In this document: piece after piece, positions 1 through 6,950 of the stretch
Position numbering within the stretch: the first letter of the stretch is position 1
Layout of the letters: each line of letters opens with the position of its first letter
Source: an uncultured Corynebacterium sp.
GTDB lineage: Bacteria; Actinomycetota; Actinomycetes; Mycobacteriales; Mycobacteriaceae
Length of the DNA: 17,053 nt
Reading direction: 5' to 3'
Assembly (NCBI RefSeq): GCF_937999985.1
Contig: NZ_CALLDG010000202.1
Coordinates: forward strand, 1-17,053
The notes under the pieces: generated by a model
Database searches by the model: none
The model's input: the letters and a program-made list of their open reading frames with translations, nothing else
What the model was told of the DNA's origin: nothing
Position numbers and translations under genes: made by a program

Positions 1-47
1 GTGCGGGCGGTCGGCACGGAGGAACGCGAACTGCGAGGGCGGGTCAT
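1..47 (-). CDS. glnE: Probable start of glnE (glutamine synthetase adenylyltransferase), cut by window edge
   Basis: On the minus strand an ATG at 45-47 opens a frame that stays open to the window edge: 15 codons beginning MTRPRSSRSSVPTAR. An AGGAG lies about 12 nt upstream. It follows glnA2 by 78 bp in the same direction, which is where glnE sits in mycobacteria and corynebacteria (glnA2-glnE order, established knowledge). GlnE is the bifunctional enzyme that adenylylates and deadenylylates the type I glutamine synthetase GlnA1. The visible residues are a disordered-looking Arg/Ser/Pro-rich N terminus and do not identify the protein by themselves, so the call rests mainly on synteny. The alternative is an unrelated small ORF. 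Confidence 0.5.
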   Translation of the reverse strand, partial: MTRPRSSRSSVPTAR

Positions 48-125
48 GGGGTGAAGGTGCTCCTAGAACTCAAGGAAGTAGTGGGAGGGATGGAATTGTG
101 GGAGAGGAAGCCGCAGATAAGGCGA

Positions 126-1463
126 CTAGAAGGACAGGTTGTTCCGCAGCTCCCACGGCGTGATCTGCGACTGGTACTCGTACCACTCGCGCCACTTGTT
201 GCGCAGGAAGAACTCAAAGACGTGCTCGCCGAGGGCATCGGCAACCAGCTCGGAACGCTCCATTTCCCGCAAGGCACTGTTCAGATCCGAAGGCAGATCC
301 TTGTAGCCTGCGGCAATGCGCTCGCGGCGGGTCATGCGGGAGACATCCTCCTCCGCCGGGTTGGGCAGCTCGTAGCCCTCCTCAATCCCCTTCAAACCTG
401 CGGCCAGCAGCACCGAATAAGCCAGGTACGGGTTGCAGGCGCTATCCGGTGAACGAACCTCCACGCGGCGGGAAGCCGCCTTGTTCTGCGTGTACATCGG
501 CAGGCGGATCATCGCCGAGCGGTTCGACGCACCCCACGCCGCCGCACGCGGAGCTTCATCGCCGGAGGTAATGCGCTTGTAGGAGTTCACCCATTGGTTC
601 GTCACCGCCGTGATCTCCGGGGCGTGCTCCAGAATGCCCGCGATGAAGGACTTTGCGGTGCCCGACAGGCGCAGCTCATCATCCGGATCGTGGAAAGCGT
701 TATTCTCTCCCTCGAACAGGGACATGTGGGTGTGCATCGCCGACCCCGCGTGCTCGCGGAAAGGCTTCGGCATGAACGTCGCGGCCACGCCATTGCGGCG
801 AGCTACCTGCTTAATCAGGTAACGGAAGGTCATCACGTTATCCGCCATCGTCAGGGCGTCGGCGTAACGCAGGTCGATCTCCTGCTGCCCCGGTGCGTTC
901 TCGTGGTGCGAGAACTCCACGGAAATGCCCATGTGCTCCAGCGCGCTGATCGCGTGGGCGCGGAAAGCCGGAGCGTCGTCGGTGACCGCCTGGTCGAAGT
1001 AGCCGCCGTTATCCGTCGGCACCGGCGGATACCCCTCAGTCTCCAGCTCCTTGACCAGGAAGAACTCGATCTCCGGGTGGACATAGCAGCTGAAGCCCTG
1101 ATCCGCCGCGGCCTTCATCTGGCGGCGCAGCACCTGGCGCGGATCCGCCCACGAAGGGGTGCCGTCCGGCATCGCAATGTCGCAAAACATGCGCGCCGAC
1201 AGTGCCCCGGAATCCGACTTGAACGGGAAGATCTGGAACGTCGACGGGTCCGGCTGCGCGATCGTGTCCGATTCCGCGATGCGGGAAAACCCTTCAATCG
1301 CCGAGCCGTCGAAGCCGATGCCCTCCTGGAAAGCCCCCTCTAGCTCCGCTGGCACCACCGCCACGGACTTGAGGTAGCCCTGGATATCCGTAAACCAAAG
1401 GCGAACGAAGCGGATGTCGCGTTCTTCCAGCGTGCGCAGAACATATTCCTGTTGGCGATTCAT
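126..1463 (-). CDS. glnA2: Type I glutamine synthetase, GlnA2 paralogue
   Basis: ATP-dependent ligation of ammonia to glutamate in the cytosol. The 445-residue protein shows the GS signatures in order: FDGSAIEG (51-58), the metal-ligand EIEFF (131-135), EFSHHENAPGQQE (183-195) and the ATP-binding loop KPFREHAGSAMH (233-244). The start MNRQQEYVLR at 1463 was chosen because it matches the GlnA2 N terminus (MDRQKEFVLRTLEER in mycobacteria, from memory). The frame could extend to 1532, but that part is Gly/Ala/Pro-rich and runs into a tandem repeat. A TACAAT box lies 7 nt upstream of this ATG, which suggests a leaderless message; an ATG at 1472 is a weaker alternative. The region equivalent to the NLYDLPPEE adenylylation loop of GlnA1 reads DVSRMTRRE without tyrosine. 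This is typical of GlnA2, so it is probably not controlled by the adjacent GlnE. Divergent from panB. Confidence 0.95.
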   Translation of the reverse strand: MNRQQEYVLRTLEERDIRFVRLWFTDIQGYLKSVAVVPAELEGAFQEGIGFDGSAIEGFSRIAESDTIAQPDPSTFQIFPFKSDSGALSARMFCDIAMPDGTPSWADPRQVLRRQMKAAADQGFSCYVHPEIEFFLVKELETEGYPPVPTDNGGYFDQAVTDDAPAFRAHAISALEHMGISVEFSHHENAPGQQEIDLRYADALTMADNVMTFRYLIKQVARRNGVAATFMPKPFREHAGSAMHTHMSLFEGENNAFHDPDDELRLSGTAKSFIAGILEHAPEITAVTNQWVNSYKRITSGDEAPRAAAWGASNRSAMIRLPMYTQNKAASRRVEVRSPDSACNPYLAYSVLLAAGLKGIEEGYELPNPAEEDVSRMTRRERIAAGYKDLPSDLNSALREMERSELVADALGEHVFEFFLRNKWREWYEYQSQITPWELRNNLSF

Positions 1464-1470
1464 GTCCCCC

Positions 1471-1476
1471 ATTGTA
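1471..1476 (-). promoter_or_regulatory. -10 box of glnA2, leaderless arrangement
   Basis: The minus strand reads TACAAT, then seven bases (GGGGGAC), then the ATG of glnA2. This fits the TANNNT -10 consensus at the distance that would put the transcription start on or beside the A of the start codon. No Shine-Dalgarno sequence sits at normal spacing. Leaderless messages are common in corynebacteria (established). The -35 region would fall inside the 22-bp repeat array. Confidence 0.55.
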
Positions 1477-1490
1477 GAAGTTCCCGGCCC

Positions 1491-1578
1491 GGCTGCGCCC
1501 CCGTTTGCGCGAGGCTGCGCCCCCGATTGCACTAGGCCGCGCCCCCGTTTGCGCTAGGCCGCGCCCCCGATTGCGCTA
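1491..1578. repeat. Four tandem copies of a 22-bp repeat between glnA2 and panB
   Basis: Four head-to-tail 22-bp units start at 1491, 1513, 1535 and 1557. They follow the pattern GGCTGCGCCCCCG(T/A)TTGC with a GCTA-like end. Units 1 and 3 carry the T variant and units 2 and 4 the A variant, so the array may have grown by duplication of a 44-bp dimer. It lies between the two divergent -10 boxes and covers the upstream region of both promoters. It could be a cluster of regulator sites or simple slippage. No regulator consensus was recognised. Confidence 0.9.
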
Positions 1579-1614
1579 GTCGGCGGTTCAGCGGTTGGGG
1601 CTGAGGGCGTCACC

Positions 1615-1620
1615 TAGAAT
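1615..1620 (+). promoter_or_regulatory. -10 box of panB, leaderless arrangement
   Basis: TAGAAT is followed by seven bases (GAACAGC) and the ATG at 1628. The same 7-nt spacing is seen at the divergent glnA2 promoter, and no Shine-Dalgarno sequence is present. No convincing -35 was found; TTGGGG at 1595-1600 leaves a spacer of only 14 bp. Confidence 0.55.
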
Positions 1621-1627
1621 GAACAGC

Positions 1628-2479
1628 ATGACTGCAAAATCTGGAACATCCGGCTCCACCCCCAACGGCTACCTGGTCCCCACCAAGAAGGTGCGCATCG
1701 CCGATCTGAAGGCACGCAAGGGCACGGGCGAGCCGTTCGCGATGCTGACCGCCTACGACTACTCCACCGCCGTCGCGTTCGCCGAGGCAGGCGTGGAGAT
1801 CATGCTGGTCGGCGATTCTGCCGCGAATGTGGTGTTTGGGTATGACGCCACCCAGCGCATCAGCATGGACGAAATGGTCTACCTGACAGCCGCCGTTGTC
1901 CGCGGCGCCGGTAATGCCGCCGTGGTCGCTGACCTGCCCTTCGGCACCTATGAGGCCTCGGATGAGCAGGCCGTGAAGGCCGCCACCGAGATGCTGCATC
2001 GCACGGGCGCGCATGCGGTGAAGATCGAAGGCGGGGTGCGGATTGCGGATCGCATTCGCGCTATTACTGACGCCGGTATCTCCGTGTGCGCGCACATCGG
2101 CTTTACTCCGCAGTCCGTCAACCAGCTGGGCGGTTTCAAGGTGCAGGGCCGCGGGGCTGGCGCCGAGCAGCTGCTGGCCGACGCCCGCGCCGTGCAGGAA
2201 GCCGGTGCCGACATGGTTGTGCTGGAGATGGTGCCCGCGGACGTGGCGGCTTCCGTGACTAAGGAGCTGGACATCCCGACGATTGGCATTGGTGCAGGTC
2301 CGGACTGCGATGGGCAGGTTCTGGTGTGGCACGACATGGCTGCGTTCCCGGCGGGTGGGCACCGTCCGCGCTTCGCGAAGCAGTGGGCTTCGGTGGGATC
2401 GGACCTGACCACCGCCGCGGCTGCCTACAAGCGAGAGGTTGCTGCAGGCGAGTTCCCGGCGGAGGAGCACTGCTTCTAG
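1628..2479 (+). CDS. panB: 3-methyl-2-oxobutanoate hydroxymethyltransferase (ketopantoate synthesis)
   Basis: PanB transfers a hydroxymethyl group from 5,10-methylene-tetrahydrofolate to alpha-ketoisovalerate, the first committed step to pantothenate and CoA. The 283-residue protein shows the family blocks in order: LVGDSAANVVFGYDAT (60-75, metal-binding VGDS), ADLPFG (101-106, metal Asp), VKIEGG (131-136), AHIGFTPQSV (155-164), VLEMVP with the catalytic-base Glu at 200, and TIGIGAGPDCDGQVLVWHD (218-236). The ATG at 1628 is preferred over in-frame ATGs at 1595 and 1619, because the -10 box overlaps the latter and the extra residues lack family similarity. No panC follows: the next 450 bp are gene-free and the neighbouring ORF is convergent, so panB is probably monocistronic here. 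Confidence 0.96.
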   Translation: MTAKSGTSGSTPNGYLVPTKKVRIADLKARKGTGEPFAMLTAYDYSTAVAFAEAGVEIMLVGDSAANVVFGYDATQRISMDEMVYLTAAVVRGAGNAAVVADLPFGTYEASDEQAVKAATEMLHRTGAHAVKIEGGVRIADRIRAITDAGISVCAHIGFTPQSVNQLGGFKVQGRGAGAEQLLADARAVQEAGADMVVLEMVPADVAASVTKELDIPTIGIGAGPDCDGQVLVWHDMAAFPAGGHRPRFAKQWASVGSDLTTAAAAYKREVAAGEFPAEEHCF

Positions 2480-2751
2480 CCCGGCTGACTGGGTCTGCAG
2501 GGCCACCCACCGCCCACCTCGCCAGCCTGGCACCGACCCGCCCCTGCCTGGCCTGTCCGCTCCCGGCTCGGCCTGCCCGACCCACCTTCCGTCACGTCAC
2601 ACCAGCCCCACAGGCCTCTCTAGCCCCACTGGTCACACACTCAATCTCCCAGCTCCTGCCACCTACCCACACCCACGTTCAGCCGCGACACACCAGCCCC
2701 ACTAGCCTCTCTGGCACCATTCCGGCGGGCTGACACCCCCTCTCAAACCAC
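2480..2751. other. Gene-free C-rich spacer after panB
   Basis: Together with 2880-2933 this forms a 454-bp convergent gap interrupted by the 128-bp element. The plus strand is strongly C-rich and G-poor, with recurring CACC, CCAGCCCCAC and CTCTCT words. Open frames crossing it are low-complexity Pro/Thr/His strings without a ribosome site, and I do not believe them. No clear intrinsic terminator was seen for panB. Confidence 0.7.
2598..2718. repeat. Pair of ~30-bp direct repeats in the C-rich spacer
   Basis: CACACCAGCCCCAC followed by a GCCTCTCT-containing stretch occurs at 2598-2627 and again at 2689-2718, 91 bp apart, with only a few differences. The same CCAGCCCCACGCCAGCC wording returns at 2910-2930 on the far side of the 128-bp element, which suggests the spacer grew by local duplication. 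Confidence 0.75.
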
Positions 2752-2879
2752 TAAATGTCGTTAAAGTTGTAATTCGTCTTCCCGAAAAAATTTTTCCAGC
2801 TAGCGAAATTGCCCTGACCTGCACCTTTACAGTATCTGCAATCGCTGCCAGTAACGTTTTACCACTTTAACGACATTTA
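2752..2879 (-). repeat. 128-bp inverted-repeat-ended element, copy 1
   Basis: The ends are TAAATGTCGTTAAAGTTG on the left and the inverted CACTTTAACGACATTTA on the right, giving about 20 paired positions in 25. The centre on the minus strand reads TGCAGGTCAGGGC (plus-strand positions 2811-2823). Reverse-complemented, it aligns without gaps to the element at 11970-12097, with identity at about 76 of 128 positions by hand count, including both outer 9-bp ends and the core. It is AT-richer than its surroundings, non-coding, and lies between convergent panB and an orphan membrane ORF. No target-site duplication is evident. No known family recognised. Confidence 0.85.
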
Positions 2880-2933
2880 GCACGCCAGCAACCGCCAGGC
2901 ACCACGCCCACGCCAGCCCCACGCCAGCCACCA

Positions 2934-3692
2934 CTAGCTTTGCTCAGAAATGTAAACCGAAAGCCGAACCGTCATGCCGCCGCCAGGCGAGTTTTCCAAA
3001 TCCATCCCCTCTCTTTCTCGAATAGATTCTGGCCTCTCCCCAAAATGAAAATGGGGATTTAACGAAAACTCTTTCCCTCCCTTAACAGCATGAACACCGG
3101 AATCCACATAGCCGCCGCAGAAGATTGACTTCTCATGCTTGTCTTCCCCCTGATCCTTACATCCCACAAGGTCATACTGCATTAACTCTGGGTCACTAGA
3201 CAAAGCGTCGAAAACTTCTCGATGGTACTTCTCCAAAAAAGTCTTCTTGGCGTGATCCATTCTCACTGTGTTTATTGGGGAATCTTCCGTCACCATTGGA
3301 ACTGCCCTTCCGTTCCCATATTTATCCAGCGCGTAGATCTTGGAGGATATTTCACCCGGGAACAGCACTAATTTGAAGGACAACGGAACAGAAATCACGT
3401 ATATCGAAAAGGACAGAGCAAAGAAGACTACCCACGTACGGGTTTGTCTGCCGGGGTTCTTTTTTCTCCAAATCGATCTGGAAACCAAAATTATGATTGC
3501 CACCCAGGCCATAATGCCGGATAGAACAGTAAAGAGGATCAACCCATGAAAGATGAGATCCAAGATATTAGCCCCTGGGGCAACATCAGAGACGTCAAAA
3601 GTCCGATAGAAAACATTTACGTCCACCAGCTTTTGCCCCTCTATTCTCACTGCACACAGCGGCTCACCTTGAACGGTGTGCTTAATCAACAC
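2934..3692 (-). CDS. Orphan two-TM membrane protein, unknown function, AT-richer than neighbours
   Basis: 252 residues, not recognised. There are two hydrophobic segments: about residues 43-70 (ILDLIFHGLILFTVLSGIMAW onward, then basic RSIWRKK) and 86-110 (WVVFFALSFSIYVISVPLSF). About 140 polar residues follow, with the cysteine-containing stretches VGCKDQ and IFCGGYVD; by the positive-inside rule this tail probably lies outside the membrane. The first codon, GTG at 3692, directly follows an in-frame stop and has no Shine-Dalgarno. A GTG about 22 codons further in, preceded by GAGGGG, is a better-supported start. The gene starts 33 nt after the second DUF202 gene on the same strand. Base composition is visibly nearer 45-48% GC, against over 60% around it, and codon use is AT-tolerant, suggesting acquisition. 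Convergent with panB. Confidence 0.65.
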   Translation of the reverse strand: MLIKHTVQGEPLCAVRIEGQKLVDVNVFYRTFDVSDVAPGANILDLIFHGLILFTVLSGIMAWVAIIILVSRSIWRKKNPGRQTRTWVVFFALSFSIYVISVPLSFKLVLFPGEISSKIYALDKYGNGRAVPMVTEDSPINTVRMDHAKKTFLEKYHREVFDALSSDPELMQYDLVGCKDQGEDKHEKSIFCGGYVDSGVHAVKGGKEFSLNPHFHFGERPESIREREGMDLENSPGGGMTVRLSVYISEQS

Positions 3693-3725
3693 TTAGGACA
3701 GTACAACAATGCTGGGCGGTTGGGG

Positions 3726-4118
3726 TTAGATGGCGTCCAGAATAACGAAGATGGCGGCGACCACGCCGCAGATCAGGACAGCCGCAGTCACCGCGACGAC
3801 CGAGCCGACGTTTGCGGTGAGGCGTTCGGCGCGCAGGCCAGCGCTGAAGCGCAGGTAGCGGCGCCGTTGGGTCAGCAGAATGAGCGCCGCGAGCAGCATC
3901 AACACCCCGGCCGCGGGCAGGACGATCACACCGTAGCGGCCGATCCACCGGAACAGCAGAGCGCTGACGACCAGCAGCGCCAACAGGGTGCGCTGCCACG
4001 ACAGGCTGGTGCGCTCCGGCTGAAGCCCCAGGTCAGAGTGCGGGCGCTCGGGCACCCGCCGCGCAGCCGCCTGTGCAGCACCGCGCGCACCCTGGCGTGA
4101 CACCTTCCGGCGCGCCAC
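3726..4118 (-). CDS. DUF202 family membrane protein (second of a pair)
   Basis: 130 residues. A basic N terminus (about 35 residues) is followed by the family motif ERTSLSWQRTLLALL and three hydrophobic segments, with a basic RRRYLRF loop between the second and third. DUF202/YidH-type proteins are small inner-membrane proteins without an established function. The start is a GTG at 4118 lying directly after the TAG of the upstream DUF202 gene in the same frame, with no gap. The two are therefore almost certainly co-translated and may act as a heteromer. Confidence 0.85.
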   Translation of the reverse strand: MARRKVSRQGARGAAQAAARRVPERPHSDLGLQPERTSLSWQRTLLALLVVSALLFRWIGRYGVIVLPAAGVLMLLAALILLTQRRRYLRFSAGLRAERLTANVGSVVAVTAAVLICGVVAAIFVILDAI

Positions 4119-4598
4119 CTACAGCTCCATCCCAAAGTCTCCGAAGATCACAAACCCCAGCACAACCGCACAAGCCACCACGGCCACGCCTGCCAGGAAG
4201 GGCACGATCGCGGGCACCGGCAGAGCTTTCCCATTTCGCATGGCACGCTCCACGCGCAGCCACCGCACCGCCGCCCCCAGGCCGATCAGCATGCCAACGA
4301 CCAGCACCAACACAGCCGCGGCGCTCCACAGATGCTCGGGCACATTCGGTGAACGGAACGCCTCTAGCGCCACCCCGCCAGCCAGAAACGCCAAACTAGT
4401 GCGGATCCACGCCAGGAAGGTGCGCTCGTTTGCCAGGGTGAAGCGCGGGTCCGGCTCTTTGCCCTCCGGCAGCAGGGTGCGCGCCAGCCACGAGCGGTCC
4501 GCCTCGCCGTCAACGCGACCGCTCACGCCGCCCGCGTCGCCCGCGCCGCTCACTCCGCCCGCGTCGCCCGCGCCGACCGCGGAGTCCTTAGTCGTCAT
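4119..4598 (-). CDS. DUF202 (YidH-type) membrane protein (first of a pair)
   Basis: 159 residues. The N-terminal 30 or so are low-complexity (GAGDAGGVS repeated) and encoded by two nearly identical 27-bp DNA units. Then comes the DUF202 signature DPRFTLANERTFLAWIRTS, a first hydrophobic segment (LAFLAGGVALEAF), a second (AAAVLVLVVGMLIGLGAAV) and a third (IVPFLAGVAVVACAVVLGF). The start ATG (4596-4598) overlaps the end of the upstream small gene by 11 nt, so translation is probably coupled. Function in the family is unknown. YidH-like proteins commonly occur as tandem DUF202 pairs, as here. Confidence 0.88.
   Translation of the reverse strand: MTTKDSAVGAGDAGGVSGAGDAGGVSGRVDGEADRSWLARTLLPEGKEPDPRFTLANERTFLAWIRTSLAFLAGGVALEAFRSPNVPEHLWSAAAVLVLVVGMLIGLGAAVRWLRVERAMRNGKALPVPAIVPFLAGVAVVACAVVLGFVIFGDFGMEL
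4521..4574. repeat. 27-bp tandem repeat inside the DUF202 gene
   Basis: Two adjacent 27-bp units (4521-4547 and 4548-4574) start GCTCAC(G/T)CCGCCCGCGTCG and differ at a single base. They encode the doubled GAGDAGGVS stretch near the N terminus. Recent in-frame duplication. Confidence 0.85.
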
Positions 4599-4776
4599 CT
4601 TCCGCGTCGTACTCCTCGGCCTCCTTAGTGCGCTGCTGCGCGGTCTCGATGGCGGCCTCGGCCTCCTCGCGCGAGTCGTAGGGCCCCATGCGGCTATCCC
4701 ACGCGCTGTCCTTGCCTTGGCTCACCTGGCCGGTCTTCGTGTCGTAGTACCACTTTTGCGCATCATTTTCGCTCAT
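4588..4776 (-). CDS. Small SPOR-like acidic protein
   Basis: 62 residues. The core WYYDTKTGQVSQGKDSAWD then MGPYDSREEAEAAIE resembles the short actinobacterial proteins usually annotated as SPOR-domain-containing or hypothetical: a YY-T-G-V-G pattern, then a GPY-tREEA helix. The C terminus is very acidic (EEYDAEDDD). The function is not established. It is the first gene of a minus-strand group with the two DUF202 genes, overlapping the first by 11 nt. No Shine-Dalgarno precedes the ATG; GTACACAT about 7 nt upstream could be a -10 of a leaderless message, but the match is poor. Confidence 0.85.
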   Translation of the reverse strand: MSENDAQKWYYDTKTGQVSQGKDSAWDSRMGPYDSREEAEAAIETAQQRTKEAEEYDAEDDD

Positions 4777-4814
4777 AAAGTCATGTGTACCACACGCGCC
4801 GGACAGCCCCCTGC

Positions 4815-6323
4815 CTAATCGGCCGGCCAGGCGAAACGTACCTCTCGCGCTGCGGGTTCGGCTTCAATCAGGGTTACTTTAATTGTTGACGCCTCGTCTG
4901 GGCCGCCCACACAAGTCGTCAAGATGGGCGGCTCCTCGACTAGGATCTTCGCCTTGTCTCCGCCGTCACTGTTGAGCACCGTTGCGTTGAAGTTCTGGCC
5001 TACCCACGGTTGCAGGACGACCGCCTCGGTGAGTTTCAGGCAGGCGCGGTCGACGGCGCTAGCCGTCTGGCCGCTGGATTTCATGGTGCCGAGAACCTGG
5101 TCGACGTTGGCGGTCACCCACTCCGGGATGGACTGTGCGCTGGCGATGGCCAGGCAGATTTCCGTGGCGAAGCGGTCCACCAGTCGGCGCAGGGGCGCGG
5201 TGACGTGCGCATAGTGGCCGCCGATGCCGGCGTGGATGCTGGGCTCAGACGCGCCAGCCTCAGCACTCCCGCCAGCCAGGCCGAACTGCTGGTACCCCGC
5301 CCCGCGCAGAAGACTCTGCGCGTCGCGCATGAGTGCCATGCCGCGCGGCGTGGAGGCGTCAATATCAGCGAGCAATTCCCCGATCGGGCGGCCGGAGCGA
5401 TCGAACCCCAAGGCGTGCGCGGAGTGGTCGAAGGCGGCGATTTCCTTGTCTCCGGCGGGCGGCAGGGTGCGCAGGATGCCCACGCCCGCGCGCACCATCA
5501 TCTCCCCGGCGCACATGCCCGCCAGTAGGGACAGCTCGGAGTTGAAGTCGTTCATCTCCTGGCGTTCGTCGATGTCCAGCAGGTAGCGCTCGGTGCCGTC
5601 GTCGGACTGGGTGCGCTCCACGGAGATCGAAGGCAAACGCAAGTTGATGGCCTTACGCCGCAGATCAGAGCGCTGGCGCGCCCGGCCAACTTCCGGCAGC
5701 TGGGCGATGGCGGGGTGCAGGGTGCCGCCGTGCATGTCCGCCTCCACCTCGGTGTAGTCGAAGCGCCTCACGGAGCGGATTAGCGCGCGGTACACGGTGA
5801 AATCCGCGACCTCACCGTCGGCGCGCAGCAGAATATCCCACACCACGGCGGGACGGGTCTGGTCGGGCAGCAGCGAGGCGCTGCCCTCCGAGAGCTCCGC
5901 CGGGTGCAGGCGGGTCGGCTCGTCCGGCAGGTACATCGTCTGGCCGCGCTGTAGGGATTCCGCCATCAGCGGCCCGGCCGGATCCACGAAGGCCGCCACG
6001 TCCGCGATGGCGTACAGCACGCGCCACCGGGCCGCGCCGCCCATGCCAGGACCAGCCCCAGCCCCGTCCGCGCCAGCGCCGTCGCCGCCCGCGCTAGCAG
6101 CAGCCGCGTCCGGCGCGTCCTGAATGTTCACCGCCTGATCCAGGTCCATCGAACCCGCCGGGTCGATGGTCACAAATGGAATATCCCGCAGGTCGCGGCG
6201 CTGGTCGGCGTGCCGGTCGCTGGATTGCAGCGCCTCGGCGTGGACGTCCTCCGGGAAGCGTTCCGGCAGTTTGAACTCCTCGGCGATGGCGCGGAAGTTC
6301 AGCTCGGCGGCGAAAAGTTTCAT
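4815..6323 (-). CDS. RNB-domain (RNase II/R family) ribonuclease
   Basis: A predicted 3'-5' exoribonuclease for RNA turnover in the cytosol, 502 residues. The catalytic RNB motif is IDPAGSMDLDQAV, with Asp at 54, 60 and 62. The fourth acidic position of E. coli RNase II (DMDDA) is Gln63 here; I recall DLDQA as usual in this actinobacterial subgroup. Later blocks include YAIADVAAFVDP, MYLPDEPTRLHPAELSEG and HYAHVTAPLRRLVDRF (the RNB C-terminal basic motif). A Gly/Ala/Asp-rich insert lies at about 70-95. There is no cold-shock or KH extension, so this is the short form. The start at 6323 (MKLFAAEL) is chosen because upstream residues are low-complexity; the bases TTGGAGTC just before it give a close GGAG, or the gene may be leaderless. 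It follows rnpB by about 140 bp. Confidence 0.9.
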   Translation of the reverse strand: MKLFAAELNFRAIAEEFKLPERFPEDVHAEALQSSDRHADQRRDLRDIPFVTIDPAGSMDLDQAVNIQDAPDAAAASAGGDGAGADGAGAGPGMGGAARWRVLYAIADVAAFVDPAGPLMAESLQRGQTMYLPDEPTRLHPAELSEGSASLLPDQTRPAVVWDILLRADGEVADFTVYRALIRSVRRFDYTEVEADMHGGTLHPAIAQLPEVGRARQRSDLRRKAINLRLPSISVERTQSDDGTERYLLDIDERQEMNDFNSELSLLAGMCAGEMMVRAGVGILRTLPPAGDKEIAAFDHSAHALGFDRSGRPIGELLADIDASTPRGMALMRDAQSLLRGAGYQQFGLAGGSAEAGASEPSIHAGIGGHYAHVTAPLRRLVDRFATEICLAIASAQSIPEWVTANVDQVLGTMKSSGQTASAVDRACLKLTEAVVLQPWVGQNFNATVLNSDGGDKAKILVEEPPILTTCVGGPDEASTIKVTLIEAEPAAREVRFAWPAD

Positions 6324-6456
6324 GACTCCAAGAGTGGCACAACCTCCTCGTCCCGGCCACGCACCCAGCCGAGTTTCCCTGCCACGCCACTGCCTGTGCC
6401 CAGGCCACACCGGAAACCGGCACCCAGCCACGCACCCGGCCACGCCCGACCCCCTC

Positions 6457-6464
6457 AAAAAAAA
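6457..6464 (-). terminator. T-run at the 3' end of rnpB
   Basis: Eight consecutive T on the minus strand, a few bases after the closing strand of P1 (CGTCTCGGCGC). No separate hairpin is visible, so P1/P2 pairing or simple RNA processing may define the end. Confidence 0.45.
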
Positions 6465-6465
6465 T

Positions 6466-6937
6466 GTTTGCGCCGAGACGACCTATGAGCCGGATTCTGT
6501 CCTATCCCCCGCCCACTCCGCAGCACCGCGTGGGCACGCGAAGTCGGCGTGGGACGAGGCGATCATCCATCTGAGCCCACCATTGCTGGTGGCTTCAAGC
6601 GGCCTACCTGCTCATTGTTGGGCGGGCAGCCCTAGAGCTACGCCGCACGCTTGTGCACCATCTGGGATGGCGCACGTGCGGGCACCTTGACCTTGCTCCC
6701 GGTGGGGTTTACCTAGCCACCCCAGTCGCCTGGGGTGCTGGTGCGCTCTTACCGCACCTTTTCACCCTTACCCGCGCGTGGCGGGCGGTTTGTTTTCTGT
6801 GGCACTGTTCCCGCGGGTCGCCCCGGGTTGCTGTTAGCAACCACCGTTGCCCTGTGGAGTCCGGACTTTCCTCCGCGCCCGGCCTGCCCCGTGTGCGGGG
6901 TGGTTCCGCGCGCCGCGATCGCCCGGCCGTCTCGACA
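6466..6937 (-). ncRNA. rnpB: RNase P RNA (M1 RNA), bacterial type A
   Basis: The catalytic RNA of RNase P, which trims 5' leaders from tRNA precursors. The diagnostic conserved regions are present on the minus strand: GAGGAAAGTCCGGACTCCAC (P4 5' strand) near the start and ACAGAATCCGGCTCATAGG (CR V/P4 3' strand) near the end. Helix P1 closes perfectly: CGAGACG (6928-6934) with CGTCTCG (6474-6480). Length is about 470 nt; the 5' and 3' limits are set from P1 and the T-run and may be off by a few bases. It sits between the RNase H fusion gene and the RNB nuclease gene, all on the same strand. Confidence 0.97.
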
Positions 6938-6944
6938 AGGCTTA

Positions 6945-6950
6945 ACTTTA
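6945..6950 (-). promoter_or_regulatory. Likely -10 box of rnpB, overlapping the end of the upstream gene
   Basis: TAAAGT on the minus strand, about 10 nt before the P1 5' strand. Its first three bases are the TAA stop codon of the RNase H/phosphatase gene. The -35 is weak (TCCTCG region at 6968-6973, 17-bp spacer). The promoter would lie inside the coding end of the upstream gene. Confidence 0.45.

Noticed and set aside
51..452. 133-codon plus-strand frame antisense to glnA2
   Set aside because: Lies over the conserved C terminus of glnA2 and shows no motif of its own.
1464..1532. Longer glnA2 N terminus
   Set aside because: The extension is Gly/Ala/Pro-rich, runs into the 22-bp repeats, and would place the start upstream of the -10 box. 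The family starts at MNRQQ.
6324..6458. 45-residue extension of the RNB nuclease
   Set aside because: Cys/Gly/Arg/Trp-rich sequence without family similarity that reaches into the rnpB T-run.
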